Part shown: positions 25,727 to 34,158 of the stretch, one piece after another
Layout of the letters: each line of letters starts with the position of its first letter
How positions within the stretch are numbered: position 1 is the first letter of the stretch
Assembly: GCF_036173125.1 (NCBI RefSeq)
Contig: NZ_CP108054.1
Coordinates: 2,294,001-2,358,000, forward strand
Direction: 5' to 3'
DNA from: Streptomyces sp. NBC_00286
GTDB lineage: Bacteria > Actinomycetota > Actinomycetes > Streptomycetales > Streptomycetaceae
Length of the DNA stretch: 64,000 bases
Notes under the pieces: generated by a model
The model's database searches: none
Told to the model about the DNA's origin: nothing
Seen by the model: the letters and a program-made list of their open reading frames with translations, nothing else
Position numbers and translations under genes: made by a program

Positions 25727-27115
25727 TCACTTCGACTGGAGGCGGTCCAGGATCCGCGGGCCCAGGTCGGTCACGTCACCCGCGCCCATGGTGAGAACGA
25801 GATCCCCCGGCCCGGCCATTCCCGCGACCACGGCCGGGGCGTCCGCCTTGTCATGCACCGGCGTCACCTCCGCGCCCGCCGCCCGAGCCGCTTCGACGAT
25901 CAGCTCGCTCGTCACGCCGGGGATCGGGTCCTCGCGCGCCGGATAGATGTCGAGGACGATCGACGCGTCGGCCAGGGACAGTGCCTGGCCCATCTCCCGG
26001 CCCAGTTCCTGGGTACGGGAGAAGAGGTGCGGCTGGAAGACGACGAGGATGCGGCCGGCGGCGCCCGCCCGCATCGCCTCCAGGTCGGCGGTCATCTCTG
26101 TCGGGTGGTGCGCGTACGAGTCGATGACCTGCACGCCGGCCGCCTCGCCCTTGAGCTGGAGGCGGCGCTTGACTCCGGTGTACGCACCCAGCGCCTCCGC
26201 CAGCTCGGCCGCGGGGACGCCGAGCGCCACGCCTGCCACCAGCGCGGCCACCGCGTTGCCCGCGTAGTGCCGGCCGGGCACCGAGACCGTGAAGGTCAGC
26301 TCCTCGCCGTCCAGCAGGACCGTGACCTCGCTCTTCAGGCCGTGCGGCACGATCGAGACGATGCGTACGTCCGCGTCCTCGGCCTCGCCGTACGTCACGA
26401 CCCTGGGCCCACCGGCAACCCGCGACGTCAGCTCCCGCGCGCCCTCGTGGTCCGCCGAGATCACCAGCGTGCCGCCGGGCACGATGCGGCCCGCGAACGT
26501 CTCGAAGGACTCGTAGATCTCGTCCATGGAGGCGTAGTTGGCGTGGTGGTCCAGCTCCACGTTCAGCACGATGGCCACCTCGGGCGCGTACTTGTGGAAG
26601 CTGCGGTCGCTTTCGTCGGCCTCGGCGACGAAGATCTCACCGTCGCCGTGCAGCGCGTTCGAGCCGGGGGCGTCGAGGTCCCCACCGATCGCGTACGAGG
26701 GAGCAAGGCCCAGCTCCGACAGCGACACCGCCAGCATGGACGTGGTCGTCGTCTTGCCGTGCGTACCCGCCACCGCGAGGGGCCGCAGTCCCTCCATCAG
26801 CGAGGCGAGGGCGTCCGACCGGTGGACCACCGGGATCCCGAGCTCGGCGGCCCGGGCCAGCTCCGGGTTGTCCGCACGGATCGCGGACGAGACGACCACG
26901 CACGTGGCGTCCTCGGCGAGGTGCTCGGCAGCGTGCCCGATGTGCACGGTCGCGCCCAGCGCCCGCAACGCATCCGCGGTCGCGGACTCCTTGGCGTCAC
27001 TCCCCGCCACCTTGGCCCCACGCTGAGCAAGAATCTTCGCGATCCCCGACATCCCGGCCCCACCGATCCCGATGAAGTGCGGTCGGTCCATGGCGGTAGG
27101 AAGGCCGGCTGCCAT
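25727..27115 (-). CDS. murC: UDP-N-acetylmuramate--L-alanine ligase
   Basis: About 462 aa from the ATG at 27113-27115 with GGGAG upstream. N-terminal Rossmann motif FIGIGGAGMSGIA binds UDP-MurNAc; the Mur ligase ATP loop is AVAGTHGKTTTTSML (about residue 118); the central domain has ADESDRSF, NVELDHHANY; the C-terminal domain has YAHHPTEM and FQPHLFSRT, diagnostic of MurC. It adds L-Ala to UDP-MurNAc in the cytoplasm. It is located away from the main mra cluster, as is usual in Streptomyces, and is paired with msrB. Confidence 0.96.
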   Translation of the reverse strand: MAAGLPTAMDRPHFIGIGGAGMSGIAKILAQRGAKVAGSDAKESATADALRALGATVHIGHAAEHLAEDATCVVVSSAIRADNPELARAAELGIPVVHRSDALASLMEGLRPLAVAGTHGKTTTTSMLAVSLSELGLAPSYAIGGDLDAPGSNALHGDGEIFVAEADESDRSFHKYAPEVAIVLNVELDHHANYASMDEIYESFETFAGRIVPGGTLVISADHEGARELTSRVAGGPRVVTYGEAEDADVRIVSIVPHGLKSEVTVLLDGEELTFTVSVPGRHYAGNAVAALVAGVALGVPAAELAEALGAYTGVKRRLQLKGEAAGVQVIDSYAHHPTEMTADLEAMRAGAAGRILVVFQPHLFSRTQELGREMGQALSLADASIVLDIYPAREDPIPGVTSELIVEAARAAGAEVTPVHDKADAPAVVAGMAGPGDLVLTMGAGDVTDLGPRILDRLQSK

Positions 27116-27190
27116 GCGAGTTTCTCCCAGGGTGCGGTACGACAACGGTTCGCGCCCCGTACGGACGCGGCCCCAGCCTATTCCGTACCT

Positions 27191-27337
27191 GCACTTACCC
27201 ACCGGCGGGAGGGGACGTGGGCCGCCGCGTCAGGTGCCCGTCACGCAGTCCTGTCTTGCCGTCAGCCACGATGTGCCCGCACTTGCCCTCCGGCGGGAGG
27301 GGTCGTGGGCCGGTGCGTCGTATGCCCGTCGCTCAGG
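27191..27337. repeat. Imperfect 59-bp direct repeat upstream of murC
   Basis: Two copies beginning GCACTT-CCC at 27191 and 27279 share ACCGGCGGGAGGGG/TCCGGCGGGAGGGG, CGTGGGCCG and GCCCGTC blocks, with a period of 88 bp. This forms most of a 500-bp non-coding gap (27116-27630). No gene is supported there. Confidence 0.6.
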
Positions 27338-27434
27338 TTCGGTCTCGGAGAACCAGGACCCTGTACCAGCTAAGGGCCGTATGCCCGCCCTGCGACGGGC
27401 TGACGCACCGGCCCGCGGCCCCGACTCACGCACG

Positions 27435-27500
27435 GACCCAAGGGGCGCGGGGCTGTGACATTCGCGGCTCCGCCGCGGGGCGCGAGCAACCACAACGCAC
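27435..27500 (+). repeat. Copy of dispersed intergenic element
   Basis: AGGGGCGCGGGGCTGTGACA then TTCGCGGCTCCGCCGC and GCGCGAGCAACCACAACG match the tail found at 10920, 48291, 48770 and 58345. A related piece (GGGGAACTGCGCGACCAGCC) follows at about 27556. Confidence 0.65.
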
Positions 27501-27532
27501 CCGCACCCGCACCCGCACCCGCACCCGCACCC
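27497..27532 (+). repeat. Six tandem GCACCC hexamers
   Basis: GCACCC is repeated six times without change, immediately downstream of a dispersed-element copy. A simple slippage tract. Confidence 0.85.
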
Positions 27533-27630
27533 GCCAACCGCCGGAGGCACCCGCGGGGAACTGCGCGACCAGCCACGACGGGCCCGCACCCAACAACGAA
27601 CCCAACCGCCGGAGGCAACCCGCGGCACCG

Positions 27631-28104
27631 CTACACCTTGCTGTGCGAGAAAAGCTTCAAAACCGGCACCCCCACCTTGTGCCGAGCCCGCGAGGCCCAG
27701 TCGCGGTGGAAGAACTCCTCCACGTAGTGGGGATCCGTGAGCACGATCACCTCATCGGCGTCGGCCTCGTCGACAAGGGACTTGAGTGAGTCCAAGGGGT
27801 GGTGCTCGATCAACCGCCCCACCGCCTGCGCCCCCGCAGCCCGCAGGGCAACCAGCGAGACGTCGAGGGCCCGCTGCCCCTCACTGACCGCCTGCTCCCC
27901 GGCGGGAGCCTCAAGCTCGCGCGCCGCCTCGTCCAGCGAGCCGAGCGCCACGTCGTCGATGGCCCGCAGCAGCCGCGCCGCCTGCTCGCCACGTGGCTGG
28001 AGCAGCACGTGGAAGGCGACCTCCTCGTCCCCGTGCAAGCCGGTGACGAACTCCACGTCGGCGGACGTGAGGGCCTTCTCGATCATCAAAACGCTTGTGA
28101 ACAC
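27631..28104 (-). CDS. Stress-type/UspA-like small protein (often labelled indole-3-glycerol phosphate synthase)
   Basis: About 157 aa from a GTG at 28102-28104, with GGAGAAGG upstream. The N terminus MFTSVLMIEKALTSADVEFVTGLHGDEEVAFHV (given here only as landmarks MIEKAL and LHGDEE) is typical of a conserved actinobacterial protein frequently misnamed indole-3-glycerol phosphate synthase; no TrpC catalytic motif is present. The C-terminal EVIVLTDPHYVEEFF and GVPVLKLFSH resemble the end of a universal-stress-like alpha/beta fold. It stands alone; function unknown. Confidence 0.7.
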   Translation of the reverse strand: MFTSVLMIEKALTSADVEFVTGLHGDEEVAFHVLLQPRGEQAARLLRAIDDVALGSLDEAARELEAPAGEQAVSEGQRALDVSLVALRAAGAQAVGRLIEHHPLDSLKSLVDEADADEVIVLTDPHYVEEFFHRDWASRARHKVGVPVLKLFSHSKV

Positions 28105-28281
28105 GACAGGCGCCCCTTCTCCAGTGAGGGCCGTCGTCGGCCCTGCTCCTCCGTGGACCCGTTTCCAGGCCCGCGAAAATCATCCTGCCCCGTACCCGCA
28201 CGGATACCGCGGGAACTAGTGTGCCCGCGACGGTCAATCGGAACGATCAGTTCCGCCCCGTCACGTCCCAAGTCCAGGCCA

Positions 28282-28331
28282 GTCACGTCACGTCACGTCA
28301 CGTCACGTCACGTCACGTCACGTCACGTCAC
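28282..28331. repeat. Ten tandem GTCAC pentamers overlapping a stop codon
   Basis: GTCAC is repeated ten times without error. The stop codon of the RibD-like gene (reverse complement of TCA at 28328-28330) lies inside the last unit, so the array has grown up to the 3' end of that gene. Confidence 0.95.
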
Positions 28332-29113
28332 GTCCGACGGTAGCGACTGAACAGAAATCCGGCCTCCTCCAGCAAAGACGTCAGCTCGAACCGCTTCGGC
28401 ACCGCCACCCGAGGCCCGCCCGCGATCCGCTGCGCGTCCCCCGCCGTCAGCATCGGCGAAACGGTCAGACACAGCTCGTCGAGTACCCCCGCCGCCACCA
28501 GCTGACCGAGCAGTCGCGGCCCGCCCTCGGTCAGCAGCCGGTGCAGACCGCGCTCACCCAGGGCGCGTACGGCACGGGCGGGGTCCACCCCCATGCCGTC
28601 CCCGGCGATCACCACCTGCGCACCGGCCTTCTCGGCGGCCGCGATCCGGTCGGGAGCCGCCGCGGCCCCTGTGAGCAGCAGCGTGGGCACCAGCGGCGAG
28701 GTGAACAGCGGCAGCGTGAAGTCCAGCTCGAGGCTGGCGCTCACCACCGCGATCGCGGGCGCGGGCCCCTGTCCGGCGGCCTCCCGGAGCGCGGCGAAGC
28801 CCTCGCGCGCGCGTGCGGGCCGGTACCCCTCCTGTCGTACGGTCTCCGCACCGACCACCACCACATCCGCGAGCCCTCGCAGCGTGCCGAAGATCCGCAT
28901 GTCGGTGGCGCCGGAGATGGGCTGTGAGCGGCCGTCGTGCTGGGCGGCGCCGTCGAGCGTGGCGACCATGTTGGCCCGCAGCCAGGGCTCGCGGCCGCCA
29001 GGACCGTGTTCGGGATACGCGTAGGCCGCGGCCAGCTCGGCCAGGCTCCACTCGCGGTCCGCGTCGCCCCCCGAGGGCGCTGTCTCATCGGTCACAGGGA
29101 ACAGGCGTCGCAT
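28328..29113 (-). CDS. RibD C-terminal-type pyrimidine/dihydrofolate reductase
   Basis: About 261 aa from the ATG at 29111-29113; longer upstream reading in the same frame overlaps zapE and is a shadow. RibD_C landmarks are NMVATLDGAAQHDGRSQPIS (first strand and substrate loop), MRIFGTLRGLADVVVVGAETVRQEGY, and LLTEGGPRLLGQLVAAGVLDELCLTVSP near the end. NADPH-dependent reductase fold. It is a stand-alone version of the riboflavin reductase domain lacking the deaminase half; in Streptomyces such proteins are often outside rib clusters, so a role in riboflavin synthesis is not certain. It is divergent from zapE across about 36 bases. Confidence 0.88.
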   Translation of the reverse strand: MRRLFPVTDETAPSGGDADREWSLAELAAAYAYPEHGPGGREPWLRANMVATLDGAAQHDGRSQPISGATDMRIFGTLRGLADVVVVGAETVRQEGYRPARAREGFAALREAAGQGPAPAIAVVSASLELDFTLPLFTSPLVPTLLLTGAAAAPDRIAAAEKAGAQVVIAGDGMGVDPARAVRALGERGLHRLLTEGGPRLLGQLVAAGVLDELCLTVSPMLTAGDAQRIAGGPRVAVPKRFELTSLLEEAGFLFSRYRRT

Positions 29114-29149
29114 ATCGGCAGTGTGGCACGCCCCGTAGAGTGAGTAAGC

Positions 29150-30253
29150 GTGTCCACTTCCACCGCAGCCTCCGGGACCGGCCCGAGTGCCGATGCGACC
29201 CCGCTGTCCCTGTGCGCCCGCGAGCCGCACGTCCCCGCGGACCGGCTGGTCGCCGAGATGGTGCCGCCGCCGCGCTTCGACTCGGTCCGCTTCAGTACGT
29301 ACATCCCGGACCCGAACCAGCCCAGCCAGAGCGAGGCCGTCAGGGTGCTCGACGGCTTCGCGACCGGGCTCGGCGGAGCGCACGCCGGCAATACAGGCCG
29401 GCGCCGCTGGTTCTCCCGGAAGCCGGAGGCCCGGCCGGCCGGCCCGCGCGGTGTCTACCTCGACGGCGGCTACGGCGTCGGCAAGACCCACCTGCTCGCC
29501 TCCCTGTGGCACGCGACCCCGGCGGAGCCCGCGCTCAAGGCCTTCGGCACGTTCGTGGAGCTGACGAACCTGGTCGGCGCGCTCGGTTTCCAGCAGACCG
29601 TGAAGACGCTGTCCGGTCACCGTCTGCTGTGCATCGACGAGTTCGAGCTCGACGACCCCGGCGACACCGTCCTCGTGTCCACGCTGCTGGGCAAGCTGGT
29701 GGAGGCAGGCGTGGCGCTCGCGGCCACCTCGAACACGCTGCCCGGCAAGCTCGGCGAGGGCCGCTTCGCGTCGGCCGACTTCCTCCGCGAGATCCAGGGC
29801 CTGTCGGCGCACTTCCGCGCGCTGCGCATCGACGGCGAGGACTACCGCCACCGCGGGCTGCCCGAGGCCCCGCCGCCGTTCTCCGACGAGCTGGTCACCA
29901 AGGCGGCGTACGCCACCGAAGGCGCCGCGCTCGACGACTTCCCGCATCTGCTGGCACACCTCGCCCGGGTGCACCCCAGCCGCTACGGCGCACTGACCGA
30001 CGGCCTGAAGGCGGTGTGCCTCACGGACGTGGGACCGGTCCCGGACCAGTCGACCGCGCTGCGGCTCGTGGTCCTCGCCGACCGGCTGTACGACCGTGAA
30101 GTGCCGGTCCTCGCCTCCGGGTTGCCCTTCGACCAGTTGTTCAGCGAGGAGATGCTGAAGGGCGGCTACAGGAAGAAGTACTTCCGGGCCATTTCGCGGC
30201 TCACCGCGCTGGCCCGCGACGCCAAGGGTCTCGTGGAGAACGTGGAGAACTGA
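29150..30253 (+). CDS. zapE: Cell division AAA ATPase ZapE (AFG1-like)
   Basis: 367 aa from a GTG at 29150. N-terminal PPPRFDSVRFSTYIPDPNQPSQ is the family opening; Walker A is DGGYGVGKTHLLAS (about residues 101-114); Walker B is LLCIDEFELDD (about 160-170); TSNTLP is the sensor; FREIQ-like LREIQGLSAHF and DYRHRGLP follow. GGYRKKYFRAISRL near the end is also typical. In Gram-negatives ZapE associates with FtsZ; the actinobacterial role is inferred only. Single-gene unit. Confidence 0.92.
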   Translation: MSTSTAASGTGPSADATPLSLCAREPHVPADRLVAEMVPPPRFDSVRFSTYIPDPNQPSQSEAVRVLDGFATGLGGAHAGNTGRRRWFSRKPEARPAGPRGVYLDGGYGVGKTHLLASLWHATPAEPALKAFGTFVELTNLVGALGFQQTVKTLSGHRLLCIDEFELDDPGDTVLVSTLLGKLVEAGVALAATSNTLPGKLGEGRFASADFLREIQGLSAHFRALRIDGEDYRHRGLPEAPPPFSDELVTKAAYATEGAALDDFPHLLAHLARVHPSRYGALTDGLKAVCLTDVGPVPDQSTALRLVVLADRLYDREVPVLASGLPFDQLFSEEMLKGGYRKKYFRAISRLTALARDAKGLVENVEN

Positions 30254-30389
30254 TCCCCGGGAACTCTCACGGGTACCTTTCAGGTTCTCTTCAGGGTGAA
30301 ACGCTAAGTTAACCCTGCAAACAACTTCCCGCGTTAGCTTGGTTGTTGACGTGAGAAGTCTTGACCGGAGAGCGGCTGAGAGGGGGCGC

Positions 30390-30755
30390 ATGTTACAAGG
30401 CACGACGGCCCGGACGCTGTATGGCGTACTCGCCGCCGTCCTACTGGCCCTGCAGCTCTTTGCTCCCACTGTCTCCGTCGCGTCCGCACACCCGACGACC
30501 GAATCCGCAGCCGGCGCCGAACCGGCAGGCTGCGGCGAGGGCAAGCATCTCAACGCCGAGACAGCACCCCTGAGGGTCCGCGACCGGCAGCGCTCCGCGG
30601 ACTCCGCCCAGGAGAATCCGGCGCGCGCCCTGTGCGCCCGGAATCCCGAGGCCGAGCACGGGGACCCGGCACACGCCGTGGCCGCCGCGTCGCTCCGTAC
30701 ACCCAGATGGTCAAGAGCCCACTCCCCGGCGGCACTTCAGGTCTTTCGCTGCTGA
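30390..30755 (+). CDS. Small secreted or membrane-anchored hypothetical protein, TTA as second codon
   Basis: 121 aa from the ATG at 30390 with AGGGGG upstream. It begins MLQGTTARTLYG and has one strong hydrophobic stretch (about residues 11-30) ending SVASAHP, which reads as a signal peptide with an AxA-type site. The mature part is polar, has three Cys (AGCGEG, ALCARN and the terminal RC) and no known motif. Codon 2 (30393-30395) is TTA. It lies upstream of the carbonic anhydrase by 180 bp on the same strand. The gap holds a small CGTGCCG-TCA-CGGCACG hairpin. I do not recognise the family; signal peptide, ribosome site and codon bias support a gene. Confidence 0.6.
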   Translation: MLQGTTARTLYGVLAAVLLALQLFAPTVSVASAHPTTESAAGAEPAGCGEGKHLNAETAPLRVRDRQRSADSAQENPARALCARNPEAEHGDPAHAVAAASLRTPRWSRAHSPAALQVFRC

Positions 30756-30935
30756 TCTGACCGCCGGAAACGGACCGTTCACGACCCACCCTCACCACGC
30801 CACGTCTGCCGAGCGCGCGACGTGGGGGTCGCCGACGTGCCCGTATGCGCTCTGACTTGTCAACCGACGTGCCGTCACGGCACGCCAGGTACACACCGAC
30901 GCGCCCCCTCATGGCGCGCCAGGAGGAACTGACAC

Positions 30936-31526
30936 ATGCAGCCCCTCATCGATCACGCACGCTCCTTCCGCAAGCAGTCCGCCGAACGCCCGGAGGAGTT
31001 CGCCCGCCTCGCCGAAGGCCAGTCCCCGCAGGTGCTGTTCATCACCTGCTCCGACTCGCGGGTCGTCCCGGCCCTGATCACCGGAGCCCGGCCCGGTGAA
31101 CTCTTCGAACTGCGCACCGCGGGCAACATCGTGCCCCCCTACGCCTCCGAGCAGCCCACCAGCGAGGCTGCCACCATCGAGTACGCGGTGGAAGTCCTCG
31201 GGGTCGACGACATCGTCGTCTGCGGCCACTCCCACTGCGGTGCCGTAGGCGCCTTGGTGCGCGACGAGGACCTGACCGCCGTACCCGCCGTCCGCGACTG
31301 GCTCGCGCACGCAACGCCCAAGCCGACAGGGGCAGTTGAGGACCCGACCGTTACCGACGCCGTTCAGGGCCACATACTCACGCAGCTGCTCAGGCTCCGC
31401 TCGTACCCGTGCGTGGAGCGTCGCCTGGCAGCCGGTCAGCTACGCCTGAGCGGCTGGTTCTACGAGATCCACACCGGCTCCGTACTGGCTCATGACGCCC
31501 AGTCCGACGTCTTCACGGAGCTCTGA
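30936..31526 (+). CDS. Beta-class carbonic anhydrase
   Basis: 196 aa. Zinc ligands are visible as CSDSRVVP (Cys, Asp-Arg dyad, about residues 38-45) and HSHCGAVGAL (His and Cys, about 97-106). EIHTGSVLAH closes the domain. Interconverts CO2 and bicarbonate. AGGAGGAACTGACAC precedes the ATG. Only seven bases separate its stop from the SulP gene, so the two form a bicarbonate supply and transport operon, a well-known pairing. Confidence 0.95.
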   Translation: MQPLIDHARSFRKQSAERPEEFARLAEGQSPQVLFITCSDSRVVPALITGARPGELFELRTAGNIVPPYASEQPTSEAATIEYAVEVLGVDDIVVCGHSHCGAVGALVRDEDLTAVPAVRDWLAHATPKPTGAVEDPTVTDAVQGHILTQLLRLRSYPCVERRLAAGQLRLSGWFYEIHTGSVLAHDAQSDVFTEL

Positions 31527-31533
31527 GGCCAGG

Positions 31534-32991
31534 ATGCTCAACAAGTACCCCTATCTGCGGCAGGACTTCACTGCCTCGCTCGTCGTCTTCCTCGTCGCCC
31601 TGCCGCTGTGCGTGGGCGTCGCCGTCGCCTCCGGAGTGCCGGCCGAACTCGGCCTGGTCACCGGCATCGTGGGCGGGCTCGTCACCGGGTTCCTGCCCGG
31701 CAGCAGCCTTCAGGTCTCGGGCCCGGCCGCCGGTCTGACCGTGCTGGTCTTCGAGGCCGTACGCGAATTCGGGCTGTCCGTACTCGGTGTCATCGTGCTG
31801 GCCACCGGACTGATCCAACTCCTCATGGGCGCCCTGAAGTTGGGGCGTTACTTCCGGGCCATCTCGGTGGCCGTCGTCGAGGGCATGCTGGCCGGCATCG
31901 GGCTCGTTCTGATCGCCGGGCAGCTCTACTCGGCGGCGGGCGTGGAAGCCCCCGCCTCCGGTCTGGCCAAGCTGGCCGGGCTGCCGGGGCTGCTCGCCGA
32001 CTCCGCCATGTCCACCGAGGCGCTGGCCTCGCTCGGTCTCGGGGCCGGCACGATCGCCGTCCTCGTGCTGTGGAAGCACCTGCCGCGACAGGTCCGTACG
32101 GTGCCGGGGGCGCTCGGCGCGGTCGCGCTGGCCACGATCGCGGCGCTGGTGTTCTCGCTGCCCGTCGCGACCGTCGAGGTCCAGGGCCTGCTCGACTCGA
32201 TCCAGCCGCCCGGCCTCGGCGCCTTCGGTGAGCTGGCGAGCGTGGGCCTGTTCGGCACGATCGCGGCCTTCGTACTGATCGCCTCCGCGGAGTCGCTGTT
32301 CAGCGCGGCCGCCGTGGACCGGCTGCACGACGGACCGCGCACCGAGTACGACAAGGAGCTGATGGCGCAGGGCGCGGGCAACACCGTATGCGGTGTGCTG
32401 GGCGCGTTGCCGATGACCGCGGTGATCGTGCGCAGCTCGGCGAACGTCGCGGCGGGCGCGAAGACCAAGGCGTCCCGGGTGCTGCACGGCGTATGGCTGC
32501 TGCTGTTCGCGGCGCTGCTGCCCGCGGTGCTCGCCTACATTCCGCTGTCGGCGCTCGCGGGCATCCTGGTGCACGCGGGCTGGAAGCTCATCCCGCTGCG
32601 GGGGATCGCGTCGATGTGGCGTGAGCACCGGGGCGAGGCGCTGATCCTGATCGTCACGGCTGTGTCGATCGTCGCGGTGAACATGTTCGAGGGCGTCCTC
32701 ATCGGACTCGCCCTGGCCGTCGCCAAGACGGCCTGGGAGGCCTCGCACATCAAGCTGGAGATCATCGACAAGGGGGCGGGTCCGGTACAGGCGTACCTGT
32801 CCGGCAACGCCACCTTCCTGCGACTGCCGAAGATCCTCGACAACCTGGAGGCGCTGCCCCAGGACCGGCCGGTGGAGCTGGACCTGTCCGGACTGCACCA
32901 CCTGGACCACGCCTGCCGTACCGCCCTGGAGAACTGGGCCGAGCGGCACAGCGCGACGGGAACGGAGCCGGTGAAGGTCAACACTCCGTAA
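31534..32991 (+). CDS. SulP-family anion/bicarbonate transporter with C-terminal STAS-like segment
   Basis: About 485 aa from the ATG at 31534. N-terminal QDFTASLVVFLVALPLCVGVAVASG and SSLQVSGPAAGLTVLVFE match SulP helices; the motif LIASAESLFSAAAVDRLH follows in the core. Ten to twelve hydrophobic segments. The last about 80 residues, including LDLSGLHHLDHACRTALENW, are a short STAS-type domain. Adjacent carbonic anhydrase suggests bicarbonate as substrate rather than sulfate; this is context inference. A strong hairpin follows. Confidence 0.92.
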   Translation: MLNKYPYLRQDFTASLVVFLVALPLCVGVAVASGVPAELGLVTGIVGGLVTGFLPGSSLQVSGPAAGLTVLVFEAVREFGLSVLGVIVLATGLIQLLMGALKLGRYFRAISVAVVEGMLAGIGLVLIAGQLYSAAGVEAPASGLAKLAGLPGLLADSAMSTEALASLGLGAGTIAVLVLWKHLPRQVRTVPGALGAVALATIAALVFSLPVATVEVQGLLDSIQPPGLGAFGELASVGLFGTIAAFVLIASAESLFSAAAVDRLHDGPRTEYDKELMAQGAGNTVCGVLGALPMTAVIVRSSANVAAGAKTKASRVLHGVWLLLFAALLPAVLAYIPLSALAGILVHAGWKLIPLRGIASMWREHRGEALILIVTAVSIVAVNMFEGVLIGLALAVAKTAWEASHIKLEIIDKGAGPVQAYLSGNATFLRLPKILDNLEALPQDRPVELDLSGLHHLDHACRTALENWAERHSATGTEPVKVNTP

Positions 32992-33018
32992 CCGGCCCTC
33001 ACGCGCGATCAAGAACCT

Positions 33019-33046
33019 GGTCCGAGGCTCGACCGAGTCTCGGACC
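33019..33046 (+). terminator. Terminator after the carbonic anhydrase-SulP operon
   Basis: GGTCCGAGGCTC (33019-33030) pairs with GAGTCTCGGACC (33035-33046), one mismatch, around a GACC loop, 27 bp after the SulP stop. Confidence 0.75.
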
Positions 33047-33113
33047 GGGCATATCGTGAAAGAAGTTACTTAAGCGGCGACTCGGACGACTCAAACGACA
33101 GGGGGTCGTCACC

Positions 33114-34067
33114 ATGCTTGAGGAGTTGCTGGCCGCAGGCATCGCGGCCGGAAGCGCGGGACTGGTGTACTTCGCGGCAGCGGCCCGCATCGTCAGGCAG
33201 TACGAGCGGGGTGTGGTCCTGCGGCTCGGGCGGCTGCTCGGTGACCCGCGCCCGCCCGGCTTCACCATGATCATCCCCGGCATCGACAAGCTGCAGAAGG
33301 TGAACATGCAGATCGTGACGATGCCCGTGCCGGCCCAGGAGGGCATCACACGGGACAACGTCACGGTGCGGGTCGACGCGGTCGTCTACTTCAAGGTGAT
33401 CGACGCGGCCAGCGCGATCATCCGCGTCGAGGACTACCGCTTCGCGGTCTCCCAGATGGCGCAGACCTCACTGCGCTCGATCATCGGCAAGAGCGACCTC
33501 GACGACCTCCTGTCCAACCGCGAGAAACTCAACCAGGGCCTGGAGCTGATGATCGACAGCCCGGCCGTCGGCTGGGGCGTACAGGTCGACCGCGTCGAGA
33601 TCAAGGACGTATCGCTGCCGGAGACGATGAAGCGGTCGATGGCCCGCCAGGCCGAGGCCGACCGGGAGCGCCGCGCCCGGATCATCAACGCCGACGCGGA
33701 ACTCCAGGCCTCGAAGAAGCTGTCACAGGCCGCCGGAGTGATGGCCGAACAGCCCGCCGCGCTCCAACTCCGGCTGCTGCAAACTGTGGTGGCGGTCGCC
33801 GCCGAGAAGAACTCCACGCTGGTGCTGCCGTTCCCGGTGGAGCTGCTGCGGTTCCTGGAGCGGGCGCAGCAGGGCGCTCCGGCGCTTGGCGAAGGGGGGC
33901 GGGGGGAGCCTGCGACTCCCTCGCAGTCCGCGACTGCCGCGCCGTCCGGTTCGCCTGACGATCAGTCACCGCCCGACTCGCTCAGGTCCCCCGGGTCGCC
34001 CGAGGCGCCCGAGGCGCAGGGGTCACGCGAGCCGCTCGGATCCCCCGCGTCGCCCGACGATCAGTGA
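33114..34067 (+). CDS. SPFH/stomatin (slipin) membrane protein
   Basis: 317 aa. An N-terminal hydrophobic anchor (about residues 5-25) is followed by the SPFH domain: VRQYERGVVLRLGRLLGDPRPPG, NVTVRVDAVVYFKV, AQTSLRSIIGKSDLDDLL. A coiled-coil-prone segment with RQAEADRERRARIINADAE follows, then a stomatin C-terminal helix ending VELLRFLERA. The last about 60 residues are Pro/Ser/Asp-rich repeats (GSP, SPD), disordered. Such proteins scaffold membrane microdomains. No NfeD partner lies beside it. Good ribosome site AGGGGG before the ATG. Confidence 0.92.
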   Translation: MLEELLAAGIAAGSAGLVYFAAAARIVRQYERGVVLRLGRLLGDPRPPGFTMIIPGIDKLQKVNMQIVTMPVPAQEGITRDNVTVRVDAVVYFKVIDAASAIIRVEDYRFAVSQMAQTSLRSIIGKSDLDDLLSNREKLNQGLELMIDSPAVGWGVQVDRVEIKDVSLPETMKRSMARQAEADRERRARIINADAELQASKKLSQAAGVMAEQPAALQLRLLQTVVAVAAEKNSTLVLPFPVELLRFLERAQQGAPALGEGGRGEPATPSQSATAAPSGSPDDQSPPDSLRSPGSPEAPEAQGSREPLGSPASPDDQ

Positions 34068-34085
34068 GACCCCACGCTACGCGCG

Positions 34086-34103
34086 TGGTTCACGCCGCCC
34101 CCA
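34086..34103 (+). promoter_or_regulatory. Candidate PHO box upstream of PhoX
   Basis: GTTCACG at 34086-34092 and CCCCACC at 34097-34103 are 11 bp apart, the spacing of Streptomyces PhoP direct repeats (GTTCACC). The first unit is a good match, the second only in its CACC half. The site is 56 bp before the phoX ATG, and phoX-type genes are usual PhoP targets. Confidence 0.42.
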
Positions 34104-34158
34104 CCGCGTGATACACACGTGCGGGTCATAGTCCTGTCCGCCAACAGGAAGGCCCCCC

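Noticed and set aside
28282..28331. GTCAC array as CRISPR or origin iterons
   Set aside because: Pentamers without spacers; no cas genes or replication gene nearby.
29114..30553. Upstream extension of the RibD-like frame on the minus strand
   Set aside because: It is antisense to zapE; the RibD_C domain begins at the ATG 29113.
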